DNA of 64,000 nucleotides from CBDCWT01 sp965223305. Lineage in GTDB: Bacteria > Planctomycetota > Planctomycetia > Pirellulales > Pirellulaceae. The stretch is taken from the NCBI GenBank assembly GCA_965223305.1, contig CBDCWT010000088.1:310001-374000 (forward strand), read 5' to 3'. The notes beneath the pieces were generated by a model. That model searched no databases, had not been told where the DNA came from, and was given only the letters and a program-made list of their open reading frames with translations. Position numbers and translations under genes: made by a program. Positions 36,563 to 44,600 of this stretch are shown here, piece by piece. The stretch's first letter is position 1. Each line of letters opens with the position of its first letter.

Positions 36563-37147
36563 ATGGGTGGCATGGTCGCGCTCAAGAGACCTCGCTTCTC
36601 GCTGCTCACGCTTTTCCTTGCCACGGCGCTGGCCTGTGCTTCCTTCGCACTCTGGCAGGCGTTCGCACAAGACCGCCTGCTCAGGCGGGACGTCGCAGGA
36701 CTGCACATCCTCGTCCGTGCCATTGATGTTGATGACCCGCGGGCTGCGTATCTGCGCCAGCTATCGCATTGGGGTAGCCCCCGCTACCGCGTCTATCTGC
36801 CCTCGAATCGGGAATTCAAACTACACGTGGGACAAGGACCGGCCCGAACTGGGTTGCTCCCAACGGCGCCAGGTTACCCGCATCCTTCAGGCGAATTCAC
36901 GATCATTGTCAAGGTGAAACAGCGGGGCGACCAGACTTACTTGACCGTGATCTCCGCATCGGATGCGCCACCGATTTCGCGGTCGATTCCCCTCGAGCGC
37001 TCAGTAGCCTTTCCTATGATGGACTGGACCGGCAGCCAGCAAAAACTAGATCCGGACAAGCCGTTTGTGTTGCTCGATGTAACAACACCTAACGAGGGCA
37101 ATGGGGGGTCGCTAGCTGTTTACTTCACGTCGAGCAACGACCTGTGA
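36563..37147 (+). CDS. Small membrane-anchored planctomycete protein, unknown function
   Basis: 194 residues; the start is either ATG 36563 or ATG 36572, neither with a clear ribosome site. The N-terminus RPRFSLLTLFLATALACASF followed by ALW matches a recurring planctomycete N-terminal membrane segment (F-S-L-x-T-L/F). The remainder has a beta-rich soluble portion with no known motif. Faces the periplasm by inference. It follows the sugar dehydrogenase gene on the same strand by 55 bases. Confidence 0.65.
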   Translation: MGGMVALKRPRFSLLTLFLATALACASFALWQAFAQDRLLRRDVAGLHILVRAIDVDDPRAAYLRQLSHWGSPRYRVYLPSNREFKLHVGQGPARTGLLPTAPGYPHPSGEFTIIVKVKQRGDQTYLTVISASDAPPISRSIPLERSVAFPMMDWTGSQQKLDPDKPFVLLDVTTPNEGNGGSLAVYFTSSNDL

Positions 37148-37450
37148 CGACTCGGCGCTGCAGCTCGGGATGGGGTCGATCCTGAGCGCGAAGATTCGTA
37201 GGCCGGAACCAGCGGCGCGGAGACACCCGACTTCTCGCACATCGTCACCGCCGCGCCGTTCCGGCGGCATTGGGTTGTTGCGCGTTTCGCCCCAATCGTA
37301 AACCGAAGCGTAAGCGAGGGGGAGTTGGCGTACCCCATCGCAAGTTGCTCCCTCGCTTACGCTTCGGGTTACGAAAAAACGCAGCGAATCGCCAGGCGGC
37401 GAAGTGCACCACTTCAAGACCGACGCTCCGGGTTAAAAAGACACCGCGCC
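37148..37450. repeat. Repeat-filled gap: family D relative and family C hairpin
   Basis: Bases 37198-37271 are a short relative of the element at 13821-14002, sharing CGCCGCGCCGTTCCGGCGGC exactly. Bases 37303-37367 are a perfect hairpin: CCGAAGCGTAAGCGAGGG (37303-37320) pairs with CCCTCGCTTACGCTTCGG (37350-37367). Relatives of this hairpin lie at 48534-48730. Two convergent genes face the gap. No gene was found inside. Confidence 0.75.
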
Positions 37451-38725
37451 CTACTTCGCGGTGTTGAATGTCCGGCGCTCCATCTCGTCGGTCTGGCGTT
37501 CATCGAACCGGTGCTTCCGCAAGAACTCGTCGGAGATGTCGACTCCCAATCCGGGCGCGTCGAGTGGCAGAATCCCCTCCCTGCGGCGCGTGAGTCCGCC
37601 GGCCACGATCTCGCGAAAGACGGCCTCGTCGGGCTCAAAGAACTCCAGGACCAAGAAGTTAGGAATCGAAAAGCAGGCGTGGATGGAGGCGATCGTGCAG
37701 ATCGGTCCGTTCGGATTGTGTGGCGCTACCGAAACGTAGTAGGTGTCGGCCATCGCGCTAATCTTCTTGAACTCGGTAATTCCACCGGTCCGCGCGATGT
37801 CGGGTTGGACAATACGAACGGCTTGACGTTCCAGCAGCCCTCGAAAACCGTGCCGGCCAAAAACACGTTCACCTGTCGCCAAGGGGACGTCCACGGCCCG
37901 TTGGACCTCGGCCATGGCGTCTACATTTTCGGGAGGCACAGCTTCTTCGTAGAAGAAGAGCCGGAAGGGTTCCAACGCCCGGATGATCTCCAATGTCGAC
38001 TTAGTGTTCCAGCGCCCATGAACATCGATGGCAATCTCGTAGTCGGGCCCACCGGCCTCGCGGACGGCGCGGACCTGAGCCACCGCATCTCGCAGGTCTT
38101 GGCGCGACACTTCCCGGTTGAAGGGAGATCTCGAAAAGGGATCGAACTTGCAGCCGGTGAAGCCCTTGGCAACAAGCTCCTTCGTCCGCTGGGCGAGCGT
38201 CTCTGGGGTCTGCGGGCCGCCGGATGTCCAGCCGTTGACGTAGACTTTCAACTGCTCTTGAACCTGGCCGCCCAACAACTTGTAGACGGGGATTCCCAAC
38301 TGTTTTCCCACGATGTCGTAGAGTGCTGTGTCAATCGCACTGATCGCCGCCAGCACGACTCCACCCATTCCGTTGTAGTAAAGGAACCGATACATACGAT
38401 TCCAAAGCATCTCGATGTTCCAGGCACTCTCGCCGACGACAACGCTGCTCAAATTGCGAATCGCCGTCCCAATCGGTTGAACGCCTGGGAAGTTGGTACC
38501 TTCCCCCCAACCAACGAGGCCCTCTTCCGTCTCGACGCGTGCGAAGAGCCAGGGGCCGTATCCTCGGACACCGGTTAACAAGAACGGGTCCACCTTGGCG
38601 ATTTTCAGGGGTGCATTCTGCGACTGGGCCCACAGGCGATGCGGGGAGTGGCCCGCGGCGAGTGCTAGTCCGGTCAGGCTGCCGGCGGATCGTGACAGAA
38701 AGGCACGTCGTGTTTCAAGTCCCAT
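37451..38725 (-). CDS. Galactonate-dehydratase-like enolase-superfamily enzyme, Tat signal
   Basis: 424 residues. Twin-arginine-type start TRRAFLSRSAGSLTG followed by a hydrophobic core. The mandelate-racemase/enolase barrel has metal ligands D234 (IAIDVHGRW), E260 (FFYEEAVPPEN) and E286 (ATGERVFGR), with H236 and H335 (SVAPHNPNGPI) as candidate acid/base residues. The spacing agrees with galactonate dehydratase (D183, E209, E235, H185, H285 plus about 51). Likely dehydrates a sugar acid. A Tat-exported form is unusual for this family but seen in planctomycetes. Specificity is not provable by eye. Confidence 0.84.
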   Translation of the reverse strand: MGLETRRAFLSRSAGSLTGLALAAGHSPHRLWAQSQNAPLKIAKVDPFLLTGVRGYGPWLFARVETEEGLVGWGEGTNFPGVQPIGTAIRNLSSVVVGESAWNIEMLWNRMYRFLYYNGMGGVVLAAISAIDTALYDIVGKQLGIPVYKLLGGQVQEQLKVYVNGWTSGGPQTPETLAQRTKELVAKGFTGCKFDPFSRSPFNREVSRQDLRDAVAQVRAVREAGGPDYEIAIDVHGRWNTKSTLEIIRALEPFRLFFYEEAVPPENVDAMAEVQRAVDVPLATGERVFGRHGFRGLLERQAVRIVQPDIARTGGITEFKKISAMADTYYVSVAPHNPNGPICTIASIHACFSIPNFLVLEFFEPDEAVFREIVAGGLTRRREGILPLDAPGLGVDISDEFLRKHRFDERQTDEMERRTFNTAK

Positions 38726-39045
38726 GACCCTGCTTTCATTTCAGTGGAGAAGGCGAATATCTTTGTCCCAGACGATTATCTTAGCGGTCGAACTCTCATC
38801 GCGCTCCACGAGCCGCGGATACCACGATACTATGTGTGACCCAGCGATTCCATCCGGGCCGCACAACTACGCGGCAAAGCAATGGCCGCCCCGGGGCGTC
38901 GCGGTAACGAGCAAAGCTCACTACCGAATTGGCGCTATCGGACGATGGGGCTGCCTTCGGCGGCCCAAAAGAGCTGGCAATCGCAGCTCGCGTCCACGAC
39001 AATCGTCGGTATGTTAACCGAACGGCTACTCTTAGAGTAACGGCA
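38726..39045. other. Divergent promoter region before the kinase gene
   Basis: A 320-base gap between two divergently transcribed genes must hold promoters for both. The kinase frame is open from 38929, but the residues before the ATG at 39046 do not look coding. No clear -35/-10 pair or operator palindrome was seen. Confidence 0.5.
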
Positions 39046-42000
39046 ATGCGCGTTCGCTGCCCTATCTGTCATGATTCCACCGAAGTCGACGACAACACCG
39101 AGTTGTCGAATATTTCCTGTCATTCATGCGGCGGTGAATTCAGCTTAGTTGGTGAAGAGACTGTCACCCTCGACCGGGCCAAGTCGCAGATGATTGGTCA
39201 CTTCGAGCTAGTCGACCAGCTCGGGACTGGAGGGTTTGGTTCGGTCTGGTTGGCGCGCGACACGAGCCTTGACAGAAGTGTTGCTATCAAGATTCCCCGC
39301 AAGGGTGAGCTCGACCCGAGTGAGGCAGAGCAGTTCGTCCGTGAAGCACGGGCCGCCGCACAGCTTAAGCACCCGAATATCGTTGCTGTTCACGAAGTCG
39401 GTCGCGAGGACGGGCAAGTCTACATCGTCAGCGACTACGTAGAAGGTCTTACGCTTGCCGATTGGTTTGTGGGTCAACAGCTCACATCACGAACAGCGGC
39501 TGAGCTGTGCGTGAAAATCGCCCACGCACTTCACCACGCTCACGAAGCTGGCGTCGTTCATCGGGACCTGAAGCCGACGAACATTATTCTCGACAGCAGC
39601 AACGAACCACACATCATGGACTTTGGGCTGGCCAAACGTGAAGCCGGTGAGGTCACGATGACGATGGAGGGCAAGGTGCTGGGGACTCCAGCGTACATGT
39701 CTCCCGAGCAAGCTATGGGTGAAGCTCACCAGGCGGACCGGCGGTCCGACGTCTACTCACTAGGCGTTCTCTTCTACGAATTGCTCACCGGACACAAGCC
39801 ATTTCGTGGCAACGTTCGGATGCTACTTCAGCAAGTGATTAACGACGACGCGCCAAGTCCACGCAAGCTAAACGGTAGCGTTCCACGCGACCTGGAGACC
39901 CTTTGCCTCAAGTGTTTGGAAAAGGACCCGCGGAAGCGATATCCCACATCTAAGAACGTAGCGGACGAGTTGCAACGGTTCCTGAGAGGTGAACCCATCC
40001 AAGCTCGGCCCATATCGACACCAGCCCGTTCTTGGAGGTGGTGCAAGCGCAACAAGGGCGTTGCCGTATCGTTGGCCACTATTGCCTTGCTGTTGGTCAC
40101 GGCTGCTGCGGTTTCCAGCATGGCCGCGAGATACTTCTGGGAAAGCGAGCAGATGCAAAGAGAGCTTGCGGAGGCAAACGAGGACCTCGCGAAAAAGGAG
40201 GCGGATGCCCACGAAGCAACGCGGCGCTTGCTCTACGTTTCCGACATGAAGGTGACCCTGCAAGAGTTGCAGGACGGCAACTTCCGACAGGCTGTGAGTT
40301 TGCTGCGGCACCATGTCCCGAAGTCGGATGAAGAAGACCTACGGTCCTTTGAGTGGTATCACTTTTGGCGTCAGTGCCAGCCCGGAATTGAAGCGCCCAC
40401 ACTTGAACCTGAGGACAATGCAAACTACGTCGCGTTTTCGAAGGACGGAAAGAAGCTGGCAGTAGCAGCTGACTACGGCGTGACAATCTGGGACGTGGAA
40501 ACACGTCGAAGGGAATCGGGATTCTCCAGCGAGAGTTTTGTGTGGCAGGCGAGATTTGCTCCCGACGGTAAGAGGGTCGCAACGGCAAACGACGATTCCG
40601 TGCGACTGCTTGACATCGAAACTGGTGACCAAGAAGTGTTTAGCGACCAAGCCTCATCATGCGTCGCGTTTTCGCCTGGTGGTGAGATACTGGCTGCAGA
40701 AGGTGGTCACGGAAAGGTGAAACTGTGGGACGTTTCAAGCGGCGAACTGCTGAGTGAGTTTGACAACAAAACACAGGAACGAAACAGCGCACTTGCCTTT
40801 TCTCCCAACGGCTCAACTCTGGCCGCACTGCATCACGGAACACTGACGTTGTGGGACACCGCCTCCGGCATGAGAAGTGACCCGGTCTCCTTTGGAAACA
40901 CTCCGGGAATGTCAGTAAGTTTAGACTTCTCGCCGAACGGGACGATGCTGGCCGTCGGAAGCGGGTTTACGGTAAGTCTTTTGGACCTTGAAACACGTCG
41001 ACCGAAAGTGCTTGCCGGCGATGTCTCGAGTGCCGCAGTTGCATTCTCACCGGACGGCGCCACTTTGGCGTGCATTGGACCAAATAACACAATTCAACTG
41101 TGGGACGTCGCCAAACGAGAACAGCGTGTCGAACTTCTTGGCCATAGCGCTGAGGTAGATTCGGTCGCGTACTCTCCGCGGGGTGACTTCGTGGCTTCGG
41201 CGAGTGACGATGGCATTGTAAAACTCTGGAACATGCCGATTGTCCAGCAGAGTTCGAAAATCCAGGCGCATCGCAGCAGAGTAAGCTCGCTTTCCTTCTC
41301 TCACGATGGCTCCTTGTTGGCCTCTGGCGCCAGAGGCAATGCCGCCGTCGTGAAACTATGGGACACTTCAACGTTGGAGCTGGAAGACACGATTCGACCG
41401 GAGAGAGGGAGTATCTTGGCGGTTGAGTTCTCGCCTGACGGAGAGACATTGGCTTACTGTGGTGCCCACCAATCCGACAATCGGGTCACTCTTTGGGACA
41501 TTAAGTTGCGACAAGAACGAAGTGCCGTCGAGGGACACTCCCTCGCGACCTGGTCTCTGGCTTTTACTCCTGACGGTACAAGCTTGCTGACCGGCGGAGA
41601 AAGAGGAACTGTCAAGGTCTGGGACCTGTCAAATACCAGCGAACCGCGGCTGGAACTCGAGTATTCCGAACACAAACGCCCAGTAAGAAATGTCGTGGTG
41701 TCGCCGCATGGTGACTTTTTTGCGTCGTCGGGCGACGGAGTGCTGCTATGGAGCCTTGCCACCGGGAAACGCCGCGCGCTTACGTCAAAACAGGAGGATG
41801 TCTGGGCGTTGGCATTTTCTCCCGACGGCAAGACCCTCGCATCTGGTCCCCATCTTGTCGAGGGCGGCAGCGTGATAAAGCTGTGGGACGTGGAGACGGG
41901 TACTCACCAAGGCTCGTTGTTGGGTGGAGTGTCCCGTCATGTCTTTTCTCCGGACGGAACGACGCTAGCTGTAGTCGGCGACCGCGCGGTTAGACTGTGG

Positions 42001-42165
42001 GACGTGAAATCGCGCCGGGAACGCGCCAAACTGACCGGCGATGCCAAGCTCACTAGCGTTGCATTTTCACCCGACGGCGAGACTCTTGTGGCTGGTTCAG
42101 AGGAGGGCACGCTGGCCGTCTGGCGTGCGGCCCGCGTTGAGGATTTACGGAAGGCCGGGTGGTGA
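39046..42165 (+). CDS. Membrane Ser/Thr protein kinase with WD40 sensor repeats
   Basis: 1039 residues from the ATG at 39046. A four-cysteine zinc ribbon starts the protein (C5PIC8 and C25HSC28). The kinase domain follows (~48-315): glycine loop LGTGGFGSVW, lysine in VAIKIPR, VVHRDLKPTNIIL and MDFGLAK, and APE-like GTPAYMSPEQ. All catalytic residues are present, so it should be active. One membrane helix (~338-363, VAVSLATIALLLVTAAAVSS) is followed by about eleven to fourteen WD40 repeats with the GxTLAxxGxDxxVKLWD pattern. By topology the propeller would be outside the membrane. Ligand and targets unknown. Confidence 0.92.
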   Translation: MRVRCPICHDSTEVDDNTELSNISCHSCGGEFSLVGEETVTLDRAKSQMIGHFELVDQLGTGGFGSVWLARDTSLDRSVAIKIPRKGELDPSEAEQFVREARAAAQLKHPNIVAVHEVGREDGQVYIVSDYVEGLTLADWFVGQQLTSRTAAELCVKIAHALHHAHEAGVVHRDLKPTNIILDSSNEPHIMDFGLAKREAGEVTMTMEGKVLGTPAYMSPEQAMGEAHQADRRSDVYSLGVLFYELLTGHKPFRGNVRMLLQQVINDDAPSPRKLNGSVPRDLETLCLKCLEKDPRKRYPTSKNVADELQRFLRGEPIQARPISTPARSWRWCKRNKGVAVSLATIALLLVTAAAVSSMAARYFWESEQMQRELAEANEDLAKKEADAHEATRRLLYVSDMKVTLQELQDGNFRQAVSLLRHHVPKSDEEDLRSFEWYHFWRQCQPGIEAPTLEPEDNANYVAFSKDGKKLAVAADYGVTIWDVETRRRESGFSSESFVWQARFAPDGKRVATANDDSVRLLDIETGDQEVFSDQASSCVAFSPGGEILAAEGGHGKVKLWDVSSGELLSEFDNKTQERNSALAFSPNGSTLAALHHGTLTLWDTASGMRSDPVSFGNTPGMSVSLDFSPNGTMLAVGSGFTVSLLDLETRRPKVLAGDVSSAAVAFSPDGATLACIGPNNTIQLWDVAKREQRVELLGHSAEVDSVAYSPRGDFVASASDDGIVKLWNMPIVQQSSKIQAHRSRVSSLSFSHDGSLLASGARGNAAVVKLWDTSTLELEDTIRPERGSILAVEFSPDGETLAYCGAHQSDNRVTLWDIKLRQERSAVEGHSLATWSLAFTPDGTSLLTGGERGTVKVWDLSNTSEPRLELEYSEHKRPVRNVVVSPHGDFFASSGDGVLLWSLATGKRRALTSKQEDVWALAFSPDGKTLASGPHLVEGGSVIKLWDVETGTHQGSLLGGVSRHVFSPDGTTLAVVGDRAVRLWDVKSRRERAKLTGDAKLTSVAFSPDGETLVAGSEEGTLAVWRAARVEDLRKAGW

Positions 42166-42475
42166 AGAGCCGCATGCCTGCCAAGCGCCTTAGACGCTCG
42201 CATCATGAAGTCGGAAACGTTGATGGTGCATTCAATCTGCTTGAAAGTATTCGCGACGACGGGTACTTCTTCCAGGAATCCGCCAGGCCTTCCCGGAATT
42301 CAGTGAAGAACCGGAGTTTTTCTGTCCTAAACCGAGTCTACCAATTGGCTTTTGAATGACAGAAAAATCGGGACAGAAAGATAGCGTTGAAGCTCCGCGC
42401 TTGGCGCGCCAGTCGCGACGAGCCCGTGTCCGTGTAGGCTCCAAGTTTGCGTGAGGGGTCTGCACCGAACGCTAG
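42166..42475. other. Gap with family A repeat
   Basis: Between the kinase gene and the convergent antitoxin gene. The only structure seen is the inverted repeat at 42319-42381. Bases 42382-42475 and 42166-42318 hold no recognisable gene. Confidence 0.5.
42319..42381. repeat. Dispersed inverted repeat family A, copy 2
   Basis: TTTCTGTCC (42319-42327) pairs with GGACAGAAA (42371-42379). GAATGACAGAAAAAT just before the right arm is identical in the copy at 6882-6946, and the right end GGGACAGAAAGAT is identical too. The loop sequence differs. Confidence 0.7.
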
Positions 42476-42766
42476 CTAAGCGTGCTCGGTGACGCTCAGC
42501 TGCATGCCGAAGGCGTTGAGGATGGCAAACAGGCTCGACAGGCGCGGATTGCCGTTTTCTGACAACAATCGATAGAGACTTTCCCGGCTCAGTTCCGTTT
42601 CCCGCGCAAGCTTCCCTACTCCGCCGAGCGCTTCTGCCACGTTACGAAGCCCGAGCAAGAATACATCTTCGCCTTCTTCCGCACGGGCCGAAAGATACCC
42701 GGCTGCGTACTGCGGGTCGGACAATCTGTCGAGCAACACGTCTTTGTATTCAGTCGAGAGTGCCAT
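42476..42766 (-). CDS. HigA-like antitoxin (addiction-module antidote)
   Basis: 96 residues from the ATG at 42764-42766; a longer upstream reading runs through the toxin remnant. The sequence VAEALGGVGKLARETELSRE SLYRLLSENGNPRLSSLF (here split to show two halves) is a helix-turn-helix of the probable-antidote family paired with HigB/Gp49-type toxins. Preceded by a 17-base overlap with the toxin remnant, the usual toxin-antitoxin order. The gene appears intact and would repress its own promoter if that promoter survives. Confidence 0.8.
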   Translation of the reverse strand: MALSTEYKDVLLDRLSDPQYAAGYLSARAEEGEDVFLLGLRNVAEALGGVGKLARETELSRESLYRLLSENGNPRLSSLFAILNAFGMQLSVTEHA

Positions 42767-42992
42767 TTTCCGATTCCTCTGATTTACGAGCCTTGAAGTC
42801 GGCCCAGTAATCCTTCGCCGTTTTGATGTCACGTGGTTGGCTGCGCTTGTCGCCACCAATCAGCAGCAACACCAGTTGGTCGCCATCCCGCCCGAAATAG
42901 ACACGATACCCCGGACCATAGTCGATCCTCAGCTCCCGCGCGCGATCAGTTGTCGATCTTGATGGCAGCAAGCTGCTTGACAACATCCACAT
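42750..42992 (-). pseudogene. N-terminally truncated HigB/Gp49-like toxin
   Basis: The C-terminal half of the toxin is well preserved: ELRIDYGPGYRVYFGRDGDQ, then LVLLLIGGDKRSQPRDI. The first half, normally about 45-50 residues containing the basic ribosome-binding helices, is missing. The 80-residue frame starts inside the C-terminal codons of the DUF3788 gene and reads MWMLSSSLLPSRSTTD before the homology begins. The break coincides with the DUF3788 stop codon. The remnant is unlikely to be toxic. Confidence 0.7.
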
Positions 42993-43368
42993 CCTTGGGC
43001 TTTATAACGTCCAGCTGGACTTGCGTTCCTTCGACGTAACGCGTGGCCTGCTCAATGATGCAGATGACACGTTTGGGCAGTCGGCATTTGAGCGCTGCCT
43101 GCACCGCCCGATCACCCAGAGCGAACGAGGCGTAGAATCCCTCGTCACACGGCGAGAGATAGACGATGGCGCGCTTCTTGCGCAGCAGGCGCAACGTCCA
43201 TCCAGACTTACGCGAGTACGACTTCCATTCCTTGACCTTAACATCGTACTCTTCGGCCAACTCAACCAGCAGTCGGTCCCAAAGCTCCTTGCTGGGACCC
43301 AACACCGTCGCCAATTGCGCATCCGATGGCTTGGTCGGCTTGTCGATGAAAGCGTTTGTCCGCATCAC
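42946..43368 (-). CDS. DUF3788 protein
   Basis: 140 residues. The opening NAFIDKPTKPSDAQLATVLG, the segment VKEWKSYSRKSGWTLRLLRK, IVYLSPCDEGFYASFALGD and the ending DVVKQLAAIKIDN match DUF3788, a small soluble family without known function that is related in layout to YdhG/DUF1801-like proteins. Full length for the family. It ends exactly where the truncated toxin homology begins, so it was joined to the toxin by a rearrangement. The start may be the second ATG at 43365. Confidence 0.78.
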   Translation of the reverse strand: MMRTNAFIDKPTKPSDAQLATVLGPSKELWDRLLVELAEEYDVKVKEWKSYSRKSGWTLRLLRKKRAIVYLSPCDEGFYASFALGDRAVQAALKCRLPKRVICIIEQATRYVEGTQVQLDVIKPKDVDVVKQLAAIKIDN

Positions 43369-43420
43369 TTACGATCCCGGTGTCAAACGGAGTTGAAATG
43401 ACCGAGCGTAACTCCGCGAC

Positions 43421-43669
43421 ATCAGCCGCTGGGCGTTAGCCCGGATTATTCATGAAGATTGTCGCGAGAGGTTGTAAGTACGTTCGTGGCAAGGAAGGCG
43501 AGCAATTCTTCCGCAGGCGTATTGAAGCAATACGTCGAGGGAGAATTGTGAAGCATGACGAAGCCACGGATGGACTTACAACCTCGCAGCAGATCGCTCA
43601 TGAATAATTCGGGTTAGCCCACGGTTCCCAAAAAACCGGATGCTAACGCATTCCGGCTAATTCGTTTGT
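43421..43669. repeat. REP-like repeat family B, interrupted by MITE
   Basis: ATCAGCCGCTGGGCGTTAG (43421-43439) is family B left side; CCCACGGTTCCC and AACCGGATGCTAACGCATTC follow from 43618. The MITE occupies 43440-43613. Removing it with one TTAG restores the same sequence as the intact copy at 10950-11019. Confidence 0.85.
43440..43613. mobile_element. 174-bp palindromic MITE, copy 2
   Basis: Starts CCCGGATTATTCATGA and ends TCATGAATAATTCGGG. Subterminal GAGGTTGTAAGT is inverted exactly as ACTTACAACCTC. TTAG is duplicated on both sides (43436-43439 and 43614-43617). Same length as copy 1, with about four differences, so both moved recently. No coding capacity. Confidence 0.88.
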
Positions 43670-43738
43670 GCCAAGAAACTCACCGCCGGCAATGGAAGTA
43701 CCGTTGCCTAGGACGAACAATCTCAGCCGCGATGGCGA

Positions 43739-44432
43739 CTAGGTGTTGATTACGGTCGTGTAAATCGTAGGCATGATCACGGCAACCATCACTGCGGCCT
43801 GCATCGCTTCGATCGCCTCTTTGGTCGCTTTCCCCGGTCAGCTCTCCGTTGACAAGCTGCTCGATGCGGGCCTTGCGGGCCTTCAGTTCCTTGCGATCAA
43901 AGACAAAACGCAGCAGATCGGCGCCGCTGGCCAGTGACACGAGTACAACTGTACGAGGTTCGAGATCCTGCGCATCGGTAAAGATCGCTTTGCTCAGCCG
44001 TTCGATCAGTTCACGTTCCGGCATCGGGTTGATTTCCGGATAGATCTTGCGGGTGAAGATCCCTAACACCTTGTCTTCGTCCGCCTCTAAGATCCCCCGC
44101 TTACACAATCCGCGGGCCACTCGGTGCTTCAAGTCTCGTAAACCTGCAAAACGACCAACCCAAGTTTGAACGGTGGCGCGGCGCTTTGCGTCCGCGACCT
44201 TCGTCAGGCACTCATCGACGATCGGGTCACCCAGTGGTTTAGCGGCTTGGAGCCCGATGAACTTCTTCTTCCTCTCGTCGTCAACCCGCAATCGGCCAGC
44301 GAGTAGCAAGTCAGCCAACACGGCGCCGCCGATGGCGTACGGATAGTTGTCTGAGGAGATTGTGCCCTTGTCGTCGTGCAAGGCAAGCAACATGACCTCT
44401 TCGTGCAGAAACAGGGAACTCTTCGTGGGCAT
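43739..44432 (-). pseudogene. GOLPH3-like (GPP34) protein with C-terminal frameshift
   Basis: The ATG at 44430-44432 is preferred to the upstream GTG. The sequence SSLFLHEEVMLLALHDDKGT, GGAVLADLLLAGRL and TVVLVSLASGADLLRFVF matches the GPP34/GOLPH3 family, whose eukaryotic members bind PI4P and sort Golgi enzymes. As written, the frame shifts after ...LVNGELTG at a run of four C on the plus strand (43832-43835) and runs on to 43680. Dropping one base restores KATKEAIEAMQAAVMVAVIM and a hydrophobic tail ending at the TAG of 43739-43741. The restored tail is coherent, so a real or sequencing frameshift is likely. Lipid or membrane binding is inferred. Confidence 0.78.
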
Positions 44433-44600
44433 ATTCACACCTCGCTCTTCATACCATCACCTTATTCTAGGGATTCGACGCCCGCGCTGAAAGCTTGAGC
44501 TTTTTCGCCAGATGAGCGGTTGAGCGCTTGCTGCAAGATGGCACAATAGTTGTTGTTGCGCAGCAGCTTTTCTGGTTCGAACACTCTGTGAGAGAAGACC

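Noticed and set aside
44462..44590. A minus-strand frame (EKLLRNNNYCAILQQALNRS) between the GPP34 and aminotransferase genes
   Set aside because: It looks protein-like over about 40 residues but the rest of the frame is the antisense of the aminotransferase; no family recognised and no ribosome site.
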